A program made the position numbers and the translations under genes. Source: Epiperipatus broadwayi (taxonomy: Eukaryota; Onychophora; Udeonychophora; Euonychophora; Peripatidae). From it: a stretch of DNA of 64,000 bases. The notes beneath the pieces are model-generated. The model saw nothing but the letters and a program-made list of their open reading frames with translations. It made no database searches and was not told the origin of the DNA. Numbering within the stretch: the stretch's first letter is position 1; every line of letters starts with the position of its first letter. The stretch covers positions 2,382,089 to 2,446,088 of the forward strand of contig JAQFVV010000181.1 in assembly GCA_028023455.1 (NCBI GenBank), given 5' to 3'. Positions 11,430 through 21,735 of this stretch are shown piece by piece.

Positions 11430-13012
11430 TCAAGACTAAGAATTTTGATAACTGATACAATAAAATCCCAATATTTCTTATGGAAACTTGTCATTCTTTT
11501 AGAAAATTTTATAATTTGCTTAATGCACCTGGATTTGAACCATCCATCTCTATTTCTCAAGGATCTCCACTTACCATGCTATATTTTATAGCTTATATCA
11601 ACCCACTATTGATGGAGATTGAGAGATTATTGCCAGGAATGTTTGTACCTGCCATGGGAAGATGGGAAGGGAGATTAAACATCTGTTACATGGACAACAT
11701 ATTCATCTGTCTGTCTTCCAAGAAATATATCAATAAACTAGAGCAGATACTAGCTTGGTACTCAGACAAATACAAACACAAATTCAATAAGGAAAAATCA
11801 GCCTCCTGGAGCTTGCTAACTGGGAAGAAAATTACTTCAAATTTTACAGTTGATCCACAGAAATTCGTAGGCTTTAATTTTTCAAAATTAAATAGTGTTA
11901 TGAAAAAGAAATTGAAGAATCCCTGTTAACAGATATTTTCCATACAACAACCTCCCTTTCTAAGAGATATGTTTTACTTCATGGTAAGGTAAGAGTTTTA
12001 AATTCATTGATATTGACTTTTAAATTCATTGATATTCCCGAAAATTAACCATTTCCTATCGTATATCTGCCCATCCAAAAAATTTATCAAAAAAATAAGC
12101 TCTCTGTGTGCAAAACTATTCTGGGGATGAAAGTTTGCTGCCATCAGCCTTCAAAAACTCCAAATGCCTAGAAGTCTCAATAACCTTTCACTCCATTGTA
12201 TCAAAACCATGATATTCCAGAGAGACTATAACCTACTGCTCTGGCTTCAAAATAAATACTCAATTATAACATATCAAAAAGTTGTTACAGCAATGGATAG
12301 ATTGCTGCCCACTAATAATAGATGGTGGAATTTGTTATTTGATAATGTTCGGAAAATTGTTGATCTGAATGAAAATCCAATTATATCAAAAATTAAATAC
12401 TGGAATGCATATAAAATAATACATGAGGAAAATTATCATAAACAAAAGATCTTTCAGGATTACCAATCAGCAACTGATTTTGAAATCAAAATTCTGGTTC
12501 ATTGAGGCAAAATTTCAAGATTTCTTAATAAAAATCAACCTGGACTCCCTCCCTACAAACTCATTTTTGGCATGCAGTGAAAATTTCAAGAAGATCAATC
12601 CTGTGTGCCAGATGTGTGTGAGAGAGGAGGAATCAATTGATCACATTTTTCTTTGATGTCTCACTATGTCCAATTACAGATCGATAACTCATGAATCCTA
12701 CAGCAATATAAATGCAAACAATAAATTAATTAAAGATTATATAGGTCAGGGTCTATTTACAGATGTAAGACTGGAGATTTTCATGAATTATGCCCTGTGG
12801 TGCCTCAGATGTAAAGTAATGATTGAAGGGATGAGAGCCCCACATGGTAGTAAATTTAAGAACATTATGGAGAAAATCATAAAAAAGGACAGACTAATCA
12901 CAAGAGCAACATGGGAGAAGGTTGGATCTATTTTGTTTCAAACAAATATGTAATTGATGTCATTTTTGTAACATTCAATATAGCAATAGAATAAACTTTT
13001 TCTTTTAAAAAA
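11430..13012 (+). pseudogene. Non-LTR retrotransposon (CCHC-LINE) relic
   Basis: The first open frame (11480-11926) holds RT motifs: SISQGSPLTMLYFIAYINPL (motif B region), then CYMDNIFICLSS, where the catalytic FxDD has become YMDN, then KYKHKFNKEKSASW. A second frame (12164-12502) and a third (12510-12653) carry KINLDSLPTNSFLACSENFK and CQMCVREEESIDHIFL, a C-x2-C...H zinc-finger-like motif. The final frame (12666-12950) reads FMNYALWCLRCKVMIEG. The 3' end is AATAAACTTTTTCTTTT plus an A run near 13000. The clade is uncertain: the C-terminal CCHC occurs in several LINE lineages. Related copies lie at 26.1, 38.7, 45.3-47.1 and perhaps 56.3 kb. Confidence 0.8.
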
Positions 13013-13377
13013 ACTATAAAAATTAATATTTTAACACAGATGTTAACTAATATTTACAGAATCTCAAATTGCTATTCAGTCAAACATTTATTGTATAATT
13101 TTCCCAAAAGTATCATAAAATTTTTGATACAGATTTAATGCTAACAATTTTTTTCCCAGGGCAGAAAGCACACCATCATATAGCAATATATTTATAAAAA
13201 ATCCAAAAAATTGAAATATCATAACAATTCATAAGAATAATGTTATTTCCAATAAAAATAGGAATAATATTTAACATGTCTACACAATGCAATATTTTTA
13301 TTGAATTCTTCAGTGCAGCTAATAATTGCACAGTGGTCTTTCTCAGAGCTGTAAATACTCAGTATATATAATTGCTC
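13013..13377. other. AT-rich spacer, nothing recognised
   Basis: No supported feature. Confidence 0.5.
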
Positions 13378-13544
13378 CAGAAAGAGACCACACGTGAGAT
13401 GGATGGATGCAATAAGAAAGTGTGCAGGAGTGATGTGAAGAAGAGAAGCTAAAGATCGGAAAAGATGGATTAAACTTGGAGTGACCTTCATCCTGCAATG
13501 ATTAATAATGGTTGATGATGATGATAATGATATATAGTTGCCAT
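13378..13544 (+). pseudogene. Short RTE/BovB LINE 3' end
   Basis: Starts at CCAGAAAGAGACCACACG and follows the RTE at 63820-63976 base for base with scattered changes: GAGATGGATGGATG, AAGTGTGCAGGAGTGATG, AAGCTAAAGATCGG, TGGATTAAACTTGGAG. It ends in GGTTGATGATGATGATAATG. About 165 bp of one LINE 3' end remains, a strongly 5'-truncated insertion. Confidence 0.9.
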
Positions 13545-14850
13545 TGTAATTACAATATTACTATACACATACAATATAAATTGTAAAATAGAAAATCATA
13601 TATCATTGCAATACTAGCCAAAACAACAAAATTTTATTAAACTTCTTTAACAACCATGGTTTCATTTATTAACAAAGAGACCTTTTCAAGTGAAATCGAA
13701 CAAAAATATACAACATACAAAACAAAATACCCTTCCAATCATTCACTTCAAAACCAACTTCATCACATGATGTCTTCATGAGATTGATAGCCTCTGATTC
13801 AAGAAAATTTATCACCAGCATTTCTTTTATTCTTCTTTCATAAAAGATAACCACTGCATTGTCAAATAATATTTTATGACCTGTATTTAGTTCATGAATA
13901 TACAAAACTCAGTTTTGATACCTATTTTTAACTCTACTCTTATGAACTTTAATTTCTTTATTAAGTCTTAATTTACTTTGATCTATATAAATTTTACAAC
14001 AACTGCAAGGAATCTTATAAACTACTACACGAATAGATTTTCTATCAATTGACTGTTTTGAATTACTTAGTAATGAGTTTAACTCAAGATTTTTCTTCCA
14101 GGCACTTTCATATCAACCAATAAAACACTATTCTTATAAATCAATTTATAAACTGATATCTTAAGCTCTGTACTCTCACCACCAATTAAATCTTTATTAA
14201 ATCTTTATTATTAAGAGACATAGATAATTTTATTAAACATTATATTTTTAATAAATTCATGATTATAACCTAAATCAATATACTCAGAAGCAAATTGACT
14301 CCTCTAAATATAATTATTATTTTCAAAATTATTAAACCTTTTATTCCTATAACAACAATTTAATAAGGAATTTTTCTTATGTATAAACTGGCCTTATCAT
14401 AGTTCTTAAATTTTTTTGTTTATTAAAATGACTGAAAAGTAAAACAATATCAACTCTATAAACATTAAATCTAAAAATTTTACCCTAATAAATTCAAAAT
14501 TCCCTTCCCCTCAATAGCTATTTTAATATTAGAATTAAAAGCATTCAATCTATAAAGAAATCCTCCCATTTATCTTCCTGAATAACCGACAAACATTCAT
14601 CAACATACCTAACAAATAATTTTAAAGAAATAAAAAATTAAATTAATAACACTACTCTCTAAATATATATATAAACAGAGCATATTAAAACAGAAATAAC
14701 ATAATCAATAATCCATCTCTCTTTAATCTTATAAAGCATATCATTACACATATAATTAGGGATATTAAAAGATTACTTAATGTTTCTAATAAAATAGAGT
14801 CTTTAAAGGCTCAAGTCAATTTTTTAAAGAATTGTAATCTTTATAATATT
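13545..14850 (-). pseudogene. Penelope-like element relic, minus strand
   Basis: The minus strand reads YIHELNTGHKILFDNA, then RRIKEMLVINFLESEAINLM (13770-13905), the post-GIY-YIG region. Further up it has sequence matching IPVVVYKIPC...IYIGQ (about 13970-14060), and near 14590-14620 RYVDECLSVIQ, the RT motif C region. The whole stretch is an inverted homologue of the plus-strand PLE at 16.8-18.07 kb and shares its 3' flank (GCTAGTATTGCAATGATATA). Frames are broken many times. Confidence 0.8.
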
Positions 14851-14854
14851 TTTC

Positions 14855-15990
14855 AATCCTGAAGTGTTAGGTTAGATTAAAAAAATTAGCTTTCTTTACT
14901 ACATATGATTTTGCTTTAAATTTTAAGTTATTGATTTTAAATAGATTTATAAGTGAATATATGTTAAATTAACTAATTTAATTGATAGATTTAAAATATT
15001 TTGAAGGAATTTGGATTTTAGAAGTAATTTTAATTATTGCATTTTGAATGCTTTCTTAGGATGGCTCAAATTAAAATGTAAATTTATGTATAACAAAAAA
15101 ATATTAATAAATTTAATTGGTTGTTAAAAAGGTTTGGGAAAAGAAATTTAAGTATGGAGTATATAATAAAAGGCCTGATATTTCATCTTTTTTAAATTTG
15201 CATAATTTTGTTTTCGATAGTTTTGATTTAGCAATTTTAAATAAAAACCCTAGTTTCTTTTAGCAATAGGAATGTGGTAGTTGACTTTATTTCTGCTATT
15301 GAAAGTTGTAGAAGCAGTTCAGATAATAATAAAATGTCTCTACAAGTAATTTTGAATAGGCAATTACTTGAAAGAGAAAATTTTGTTTTTTCCCTGGATT
15401 AAATAGATCTTAAAAAAACTGGAGGCCAATGATGTTAGCCTATTAAAAAAGGAAGATGAATGAGGCCATTTTGCATTGTTAAATAATAATGATTTTAAAA
15501 ATAAAATTTCTTTAGAATTAAGTAATAGGGAGTATTCTCTTTTAAATTCCTGATCCTGGTAAGAAAATAAAATCTAAGTTAATTGAAATTATAAACATTA
15601 TGTAAAATAAAAATGTTTTTGATAGATCTACTTATTTATGTTGTTATCCTAGTGATTATTTGGTTCCTAAGGTTTTCTTTAATTTAAAATCTCATAATGA
15701 TATTTTTCCTTTAAGGTGTATTTTGATTTTACATGGGAGACTGTCGATAAAATTTCAAAACGATCTCAAAAGGAAAATAAAAGAGGCTTACTTTTTATCT
15801 AGAGATGGTGACGCCATAAATAGAAAAGACTCTTGCTACAAAATATCCAAGAAATGGAATGCATAATCATTTCATTTGCATAAATTTACATCACTCCTAA
15901 GCAATCTCTTATATTTTTACAAAACGGCTATGAATATGAGGGCTTTGACCCTTGAAAGCGCTTAGCCATATGATTAAATATATATATATA
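14855..15990 (+). pseudogene. Penelope-like element relic, internally deleted mosaic
   Basis: The N-terminal part of the RT is recognisable at 15640-15730 as YLVPKVFFNLKSHNDIFPL then RCIL, the PLE pattern of a G/V-x-PK-x-h-K block followed by PLRxI. Directly after it, in the same open frame, comes LKRKIKEAYFLSRDGDAINR and KISKKWNA (15757-15863), a PLE C-terminus. The RT palm, thumb and GIY-YIG domains are missing. The 3' flank has GACCCTTGAAAGCGCTTAG. The open frame 15660-15866 is a chance or deletion-made fusion, not a working protein. Confidence 0.65.
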
Positions 15991-16199
15991 TATATAAATA
16001 AAATAATATATACTTTTCTTTAGTTGTTTTTAGCTTTGTGTGCTTGTGCGTGTTAACACATTTTATATATTTTGATTTAGAACAATTAGCCACAAAGTGT
16101 AAACTGTTTGCTAATTTCTTATATGGTTTTTTTAAGCATTATATTAATTTAGGTCAATTTTGTGTATCTTTTTTTTTTTTTTTTTTTTGAAGCATTTAA
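15991..16199. other. AT-rich spacer with T tract
   Basis: Contains a T run of about 19 at 16170-16188 and nothing else recognisable. Confidence 0.5.
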
Positions 16200-16311
16200 T
16201 AAAATTAATGGATTTGTTTTAGAAAATGATTGTAGGTAGCTTAGATATTGAAAACATATATCAATCAGTTGATAAGATTAAAAGTACTAATATGTTTCTT
16301 TCTGTTCTAAA

Positions 16312-16396
16312 AGAGATCAGCACAGCTGCCTTACAAGCAATTGTCCAGGGTTTGCAGGTTCGCATCCTGGCTAATGCTTTGATACATGAAAAAAAC
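16312..16396 (+). repeat. tRNA-derived SINE, 5'-truncated
   Basis: Begins within the D-arm (GAGATCAGCACAGCTGCC), keeps the anticodon-arm TTACAAGC and a B box GGTTCGCATCC, and ends GCTTTGATACATG plus A7. The tail equals the TGACACATG-A(n) end of the full copies. It sits inside a PLE RT coding region, so it postdates that PLE. Confidence 0.8.
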
Positions 16397-16451
16397 ATTA
16401 ATACTTTTCTGCAGGTTTGATTACGATTTTCATGATTTTCTATTGTTATTA

Positions 16452-16830
16452 GAGGATTGTATGTACACCATATAATACTAAATCATCCAGGCACTTTACT
16501 ACTGTTACACAATGCTTTATTTACCATCCTCTTTTACAGTTTACAGTTTTGATTACCCCAGCAATCTTCTTCAGAACTCTTATATATCCTAACTTCAAGA
16601 GCTTTATTTACCACCCTCTTTTACAGTTTACAATTTCAATTGCCCCAACAATCTTCTTCAGAACTCTTGAAGTTAGGAGATATGAGTTCTGAAGAAGATT
16701 GCTGGGGTAATCAAAACTGTAAACTGTAAAAGAGGGTGGTAAATAAAGCATTGTGTAACAGTAGTAAAGTGCATGGATGATTTAGTATTATATGGTATAC
16801 GTTTGGCAATGCAATAAGGATTGTATGTAT
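16452..16830. repeat. Foldback with 13-bp flanking direct repeat
   Basis: The left part (CATATAATACTAAATCATCC, then CAGGCACTTTACTACTG...) is the reverse complement of the right part ending near 16795. Inner duplicated segments contain TTGCTGGGGTAATCAAAAC. AGGATTGTATGTA flanks both sides (about 16454-16466 and 16817-16829), which looks like a target-site duplication in the PLE host. A 13-bp duplication is longer than cut-and-paste MITEs usually make, which favours a target-primed or PLE-like route. No protein is encoded. Confidence 0.75.
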
Positions 16831-18070
16831 TTTATGAGTAATAATATATTTTATAAGAATAAAGAGGATTGGTTATAGGTTATGTTATTCATATGCTTTG
16901 TCTATCTTGGTTTTTTTTAGAAAGTAGTGTTATTAATCAATTTTTGTTTCTTTCAAATTATTTGTTTAGATATACTGATGAATGTTTGTTTTCTATTCAG
17001 GAAGATAAATTGAATAATTTTTGATAGATTGAATGCATTTGATTCTAATATTAAATTTACTAATGAGAAGGATACATTTGAATTTGTTAGATTAAAATTT
17101 CTATATTTAGGTGTTCATAGAGTTGATATTGTTTTATTTTGAAGTCATTTTATTAAACAAAAAAATTTAAGAACTATGATAATGCCAGATAGTTACCAGC
17201 CTTTTACTCATAAGAAAAATTCCTTATTAAATTGTTGTTATAGGAATAGAAGGCTTAATTTATTTTGGAAATAATAATTGTATTCAGAGGAGTCAATTTG
17301 CTTCTGACGATATTGATTTAGATTATAATCGTGAATTTATAAGAAATATAATGTTAAATAAAAATATCTATAAGTCTCTTAATAATAGAGATTTAATTGT
17401 TGGTAAGAATACAGTTTCTTTCTTTACCATTTAAGGTATCAGTTTATAAATTGATTTATAAGAATAGTGTTTTATTGGGTGATATGAAAGTACCTGGAAG
17501 AAAAACCTTGAGTTGAACTCACTACTAAATAATTTAAAACAGTCAATTGATAACAAATCTATTCCTGTAGTCGTTTATAAGATTCCTTGCAGAGTTGTTG
17601 TAAAATTTTTATAGATCAAAGTAAGTTAAATCTTAATGAAAAAGTTAAAGTTCATAAGAATAGAGTTAAAAATAGATATCAAAACTCAGCTTTATATATT
17701 CATGAATTAAATACAGGTCATAAAATATTATTTGACAATGCAGGTATTATCTTTTATAAAAGAAGTAACATAAAAAGAAAAATAAAGAAAATTCTGATGA
17801 TAAATTTTCTTAAATCTGAGGCCATCAATTTCATGAAGATATCATTTGATGTTAAAGGAACTTGGTTTCTGAAGTGAATAATGGGAAGGCTATTTTGGTT
17901 TGTATATGTGTGTTATATTTTTAGGAGAATTTCATATGACAATGTCTGTTTGTTAATAGATAAAACCATGGTTGTGGAAGAATTTTAGTAAAATTTTGTC
18001 GTTATGGCTAGTATTGCAATGATATATGATTTTCTATTTTATTTATAATTACTAGTATAGTAGTAAGCAG

Positions 18071-18195
18071 TATTTAACATAAACTATCTATAAATATTTT
18101 TTTGTATTCTATATCAATTATAAGTTTATTGTTGAAATACAAATTATTAAATTTATTTAATTCAAATGCAACTTTTTTTTATTAACTTTACTATT
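18071..18195. other. AT-rich spacer, nothing recognised
   Basis: No supported feature. Confidence 0.4.
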
Positions 18196-18419
18196 TATAT
18201 TGGAGTGTGGAGTGAATTGAAGCCTGTCCATTAAAGTAAGAAGATTGACTACCTTAATATATATCTGAGCACCTCTGGCATATATATGTGGAGATGGTAA
18301 TCTGGATCTATGCATATATTGGTGATTATTTATTTTTTCAACATATATGTGTTCAAGTGTATCAGAGTTATAAGATAGAGTGGAGAGTGATAGGTCAAGT
18401 GAAAGTCTGTGCTCATATG

Positions 18420-18423
<4 letters not shown>

Positions 18424-18475
<52 letters not shown>
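18424..18475. repeat. (TA)n microsatellite
   Basis: An almost uninterrupted TA run of about 50 bp within unit 1 of the family A array, at the position where units 2 and 3 have only CTATATATTACATATATAG. Confidence 0.95.
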
Positions 18476-18476
<1 letters not shown>

Positions 18477-18805
18477 TATATAGATATATATATATACACA
18501 CACAGGTATATAATAAGCCTGTAATTCAGTTATTACATAGTGGAGATGTCTGCCCATTCTTTGTATATGTATTAAATGGATTATGTCCTGTACATGAGGG
18601 GTCAGACTGACCTTAGTTCAACATGACAAGAATCTTGGCCTCAGGGTGCCCTTTGAGCATTCCATTAAAAGATTTTCAATTAGATGGATGGTTGAAAAGT
18701 TGAAGTGTGGAGTGGATTGAAGCCTGTCCATTAAAGTATAAAGATTGGCTATCTTAATATATATCTGAGCACTTCAAGCATATATGTGTGGAGATGGTAA
18801 TCTGG

Positions 18806-18849
18806 ACCAACTGATGATTGCCGGTTTAGTATGAAATACATATATTGGT
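18806..18849 (+). ncRNA. Hammerhead ribozyme, family A
   Basis: Stem I is ACCAA against TTGGT. Core CTGATGA is at 18811-18817 and GAAA at 18833-18836. Stem II has decayed (TTGCCGGTTTAGTAT). Stem III is three base pairs (AUA/UAU) with a 2-nt centre, and position 17 is A. The core residues are intact, but the weak stem II makes this copy less likely to be active than the one at 19256. Confidence 0.65.
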
Positions 18850-19255
18850 GATTATTTATCTTTTCAACATATATGTGTTCAAGTGTATCACTGTTATGAG
18901 ATAGAGTGAAGAGTGGTCAGTCATGTGAAAGCCTGTGCTCATATACCCTATATATTACATATATAGATACAGGTATATAATAAGCCCGTGTTTCAGTTAT
19001 TACATAGTGAAGATGTCTGCCCATCCCTTGTATATGTATTAAATGAATTATGCCATGAGGCATCAGACCAACCTTAGGTCAATCTCAGACTCAGGATGGC
19101 CTTTGAGCATTCCATCATCAGTTCTTCAATTGGATGGACAGTTGAAAAGTTGGAGTGTGGAATGGATTGAAGCCTGTCCATTAAAGTATGAAGATTGGCT
19201 ATCTTAATGTATATCTGAGCACTTCTAGCATATATGTGTGGAGATGGTAATCTGA

Positions 19256-19299
19256 ACCAACTGATGATTGCTGGTTTAGCATGAAATACGTATATTGGT
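19256..19299 (+). ncRNA. Hammerhead ribozyme, family A
   Basis: ACCAA/TTGGT forms stem I. The core is CTGATGA, stem II TGCT-GGTTT-AGCA (flanked by a T-T mismatch where a G-C is usual), core GAAA, and stem III the self-complementary ATACGTAT with no loop; A is the base before the cut. Loopless stem III hammerheads in known elements cleave best as RNA dimers, which fits the head-to-tail copies here. Confidence 0.75.
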
Positions 19300-19440
19300 G
19301 ATTATTTATCTTTTCGACATATAAGTGTTCAAGTGTATCAGTGTTATGAGATAGAGTGGAGAGTGATGCGTCGTGTGAAAGTCTGTGCTCATATACCCTA
19401 TATGTTACATATATAGACACAGGTATATAATAAGCCTGTG

Positions 19441-20361
19441 TTTCAGTTATTTATATTATTATGTGATTAAGGTCCATATATGTATATATTAAATTAAAGA
19501 ATTGATGATTCTTAATAGCGATAATAGCTGTAAAGAAATAGTATGGAACTTCTTACTTGCTATACAAAAGTATTTGTGCTTTTCTAGAATTACCAGAAAT
19601 AATAGAAGAATTTTAGCAAAGTTAGTATTTGATGTCAAATTATTTCTAACAATACAAATAGTAATTGCAACGTTAGTATCGTAAACTCTAATAAAACTAG
19701 TGACTAAGATGATTGACCATGAACACTGACTTTCATTGTGACAATATCTTTTTACAAATAAATTGATCCAGGATATCATAAAATTATTAAACTACCACAG
19801 TTCTTGACAAAATATAAATATGAAAAAATAAATTATTACAAACAGTAAAAGCAGAAAAATAATCTGAAGTGTAAGAACAGCTGTTGTTACAAATCTCATA
19901 TTAGAAAATTTAAGTTACGCAATTCATTTTGCAGATGAAATTTTGCATCCTCTCCATTGCAACAAAAATAATCTATTAAACTTTAAAATGATAAAAATTT
20001 AAGTCTATTGCTTCTTTACTATGAGTAATAAAATTACATTTAATTATGTTGTGTTGTTATTTTACTATTTTTATTAGAATTATCATAGTTAAAAACATAA
20101 GTATTTTCTTCTTTCGTGTAATCTCTTTACTCATTTAACTTTTTAAATAAAAAAGTTTGATTTTTAATAGAATCTAATTAATAATTTACACTCTTGACTC
20201 ACGTTGCATTACTATTATTTTTGCTGTAATATTTTTATCATTATTAACACCATCAATAAATTCGTTTGTATCCATGGAATATTTTTTACTAATCCTAGTA
20301 AAGTCAATATTAAACTACTAAACATCACATTATTCCCATTTCCTATGCTTGCTCATAACTG
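19441..20361. other. AT-rich spacer, nothing recognised
   Basis: No supported feature. Open frames of 60-96 codons on both strands at 19489-19779 overlap each other and show no family resemblance. Confidence 0.5.
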
Positions 20362-20480
20362 TTATTAAAACAGGCAAAATTCTCCATACAGTAGTGCCAC
20401 TCAGTACAAGCCAGAGTAATCGATGGATGCCAGAAGGCTTGTGCATAAAACTTCTATCTAGTGCCTACTCATCCAGCATC

Positions 20481-20520
20481 GCAACACTAGTTTCTAGCTT
20501 GTGGCTTTCATCAATGAGAA
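20481..20520 (-). ncRNA. Hammerhead relic, family C (defective)
   Basis: The minus-strand core reads TTGATGA (C3 changed) and the cleavage triplet is GUG rather than GUC, so it is predicted inactive. Stem II and GAAA match the other three copies. Confidence 0.7.
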
Positions 20521-20597
20521 GTGCAAGCCAGAGTAATCAATGGATGTCAGAAGGCTTGTGCATAAAATACCTATCTAGTGCCTACTCATCCAATATT

Positions 20598-20635
20598 CCC
20601 AGACTAGTTTCTAGCTTGTGGCTTTCATCAGTGAG
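20598..20635 (-). ncRNA. Hammerhead ribozyme, family C, minus strand
   Basis: Minus strand: CTCA, core CTGATGA, AAGCCACAAGCTA, GAAA, CTAGTC, TGGG. Stem I is 4 bp with a G-U; stem III is the palindrome ACTAGT; the cleavage triplet is the canonical GUC. The core is complete. Confidence 0.75.
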
Positions 20636-20642
20636 GAGACCT

Positions 20643-20682
20643 CCTTACTGATGAAAGCCACAAGCTAGAAACTAGTCTGGGG
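20643..20682 (+). ncRNA. Hammerhead ribozyme, family C, plus strand
   Basis: CCTTA (20643-20647) pairs with TGGGG (20678-20682) using two G-U pairs. Core CTGATGA at 20648-20654, stem II AGC-CACAA-GCT, GAAA at 20668-20671, stem III ACTAGT, cut after C20677 (GUC). Confidence 0.75.
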
Positions 20683-20733
20683 ATATTCGATGAGCAGGCA
20701 TTAGATAGGGATATTATGCACAGCCTTCTGCCT

Positions 20734-20773
20734 TCTCACTGATGAAAGCCACAAGCTAGAAACTAGTCTGGGG
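20734..20773 (+). ncRNA. Hammerhead ribozyme, family C, plus strand
   Basis: TCTCA pairs with TGGGG as stem I. Core CTGATGA at 20739-20745, GAAA at 20759-20762, stem III ACTAGT, cut after C20768 (GUC). It is the tandem partner of the copy at 20643, so a transcript through both would release a roughly 91-nt piece if both cut. Confidence 0.75.
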
Positions 20774-20891
20774 ATATTGGATGAGTAGACACTCGATAGG
20801 GATTTTATGCACAAGCCTTCTGGCATCCATTGATTACTCTGGTTTGTACTGAATAGCACTACTGTATGGAGAGTTTTTCCTGTTTTAATAA

Positions 20892-21544
20892 AGTCAACAT
20901 TAATTTTATTCTCTGAAATTATAATACTTAAATCCAAACTATAACCTGTTTCAGATTTTGAGCTTTGTTTGCTACTATTTTTTTATTTGAAGTTTATTCT
21001 ACTCCTTTACACTTTCCCTTGATGCCACCATTAACTTAAAAAAACTATTTTTATTTGGAGCAAAGGAATTTTTATTGCATTAACTATATAAATATGGTTA
21101 CTCTCTGAAGCAATTTCTTTTCAAAGCAAATAAATTGAACAAAATCTCCTCTAATATCTGATTGTCTTTAATTAAGTTATTATTTTTTTGGTTTATGAAG
21201 AGCATTGGAGATAAATAACGTTTAAGATATGTTTTATCTTAATAGTTATTGTTTTTCTTAATCATGTTCATCAACATACAATAAATTTAAAAACTCAACT
21301 AATTTCTATCTTTTCTAAGCAATTGGTTACAAATTCTAAAGTTGAAAAGTAATTTAATAGAACTTTTAGTTTATTCATAAAATTCAGTCTAATTCACATT
21401 TAATACTGAATGAATCAGCATTTCAAAATGTTTTTATTTAGCATTAAATTTTATACTTTTTTAAATTGCTTTTTAAATATTAGTTTTTTACAATTAATGC
21501 ATAGTTTATTACCAATTACGAATATTAAATATAATTATAGGCGA
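20892..21544. other. AT-rich spacer, nothing recognised
   Basis: No supported feature. Confidence 0.5.
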
Positions 21545-21735
21545 TTTGAACACAGACTTTCAAGCACCTTTTAGCTATTCATTTCCTCTTATATAATCGA
21601 TACATACGCTCATATACATGTGGAAAAGATAACTGATCTCTAATACAGGTATCTGGTGCTGAACTAATAGATAGCTGAAAGGAGTTTGAAGGTCTGTGAT
21701 CAAATCCTTTGTTTGTGTTCAAATACTTTATAATT
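21545..21735. repeat. Decayed family A foldback, ribozyme lost
   Basis: The left end GCGATTTGAACACAGACTTT is the reverse complement of the family A B-box region, and the right end GAAGGTCTGTGATCAAATCC is a forward copy of it. GTGGAAAAGATAACTGATCTC between them is a family A block. The ribozyme is reduced to CAGGTATCTGGTGCTGAAC. Confidence 0.5.

Larger units (their letters stand above)
16200..18070 (+). pseudogene. Penelope-like element relic with nested insertions
   Basis: RT motif A appears as GSLDIENIYQSVDKI (16235-16279). A SINE (16312-16396) and a foldback (16452-16830) interrupt it. The RT resumes with YTDECLFSIQ (motif C, changed from the usual xDD) near 16970, then FDRLNAFDSNIKFTNEKDTF and FVRLKFLYLGVHRVDIVLF. 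The thumb NSLLNCCYRNRRLNLF is near 17220. The GIY-YIG start VVVYKIPCR lies near 17570 and KVHKNRVKNRYQNSALYIHE, LNTGHKILFDNAG at 17642-17743. Order and spacing are right for one PLE copy. Stops and frameshifts are frequent. Confidence 0.85.
18196..19440 (+). repeat. Head-to-tail array of hammerhead repeat family A
   Basis: Three direct copies of one unit. The landmark GTGGAGTG(A/G)ATTGAAGCCTG starts near 18202, 18706 and 19152. Units 2 and 3 are spaced about 446 bp; unit 1 is longer because of a (TA)n expansion near 18424-18475 and lacks the ribozyme core. The ribozymes of units 2 and 3 are 450 bp apart. Shared blocks include GGCTATCTTAATATATATC, TGATTATTTATCTTTTC, TGTGAAAG(T/C)CTGTGCTC and GGCCTTTGAGCATTCC. 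No protein is encoded. This head-to-tail layout with one ribozyme per unit matches what is known of retrozymes and Penelope terminal repeats. Confidence 0.85.
20362..20891. repeat. Inverted pair of tandem hammerhead units (family C)
   Basis: Left half: two direct units with a period of 117 bp (ACTAGTTTCTAGCTTGTGG at 20486 and 20603), whose ribozymes read on the minus strand. Right half: two direct units read on the plus strand, 91 bp apart because the first has lost about 26 bp (ribozymes at 20643 and 20734). The outermost flanks also pair (TTATTAAAACAGG at 20362, its complement ending 20891). The structure is thus dimer-inverted-dimer. No coding is supported; open frames across it are by-products. 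A relic of the same family lies at 52.8 kb. Confidence 0.85.

Noticed and set aside
18157-18557. Three overlapping open frames (75-114 codons) across the TA microsatellite
   Set aside because: They are IYIYIY translations of a (TA)n repeat inside the hammerhead array; no real protein.
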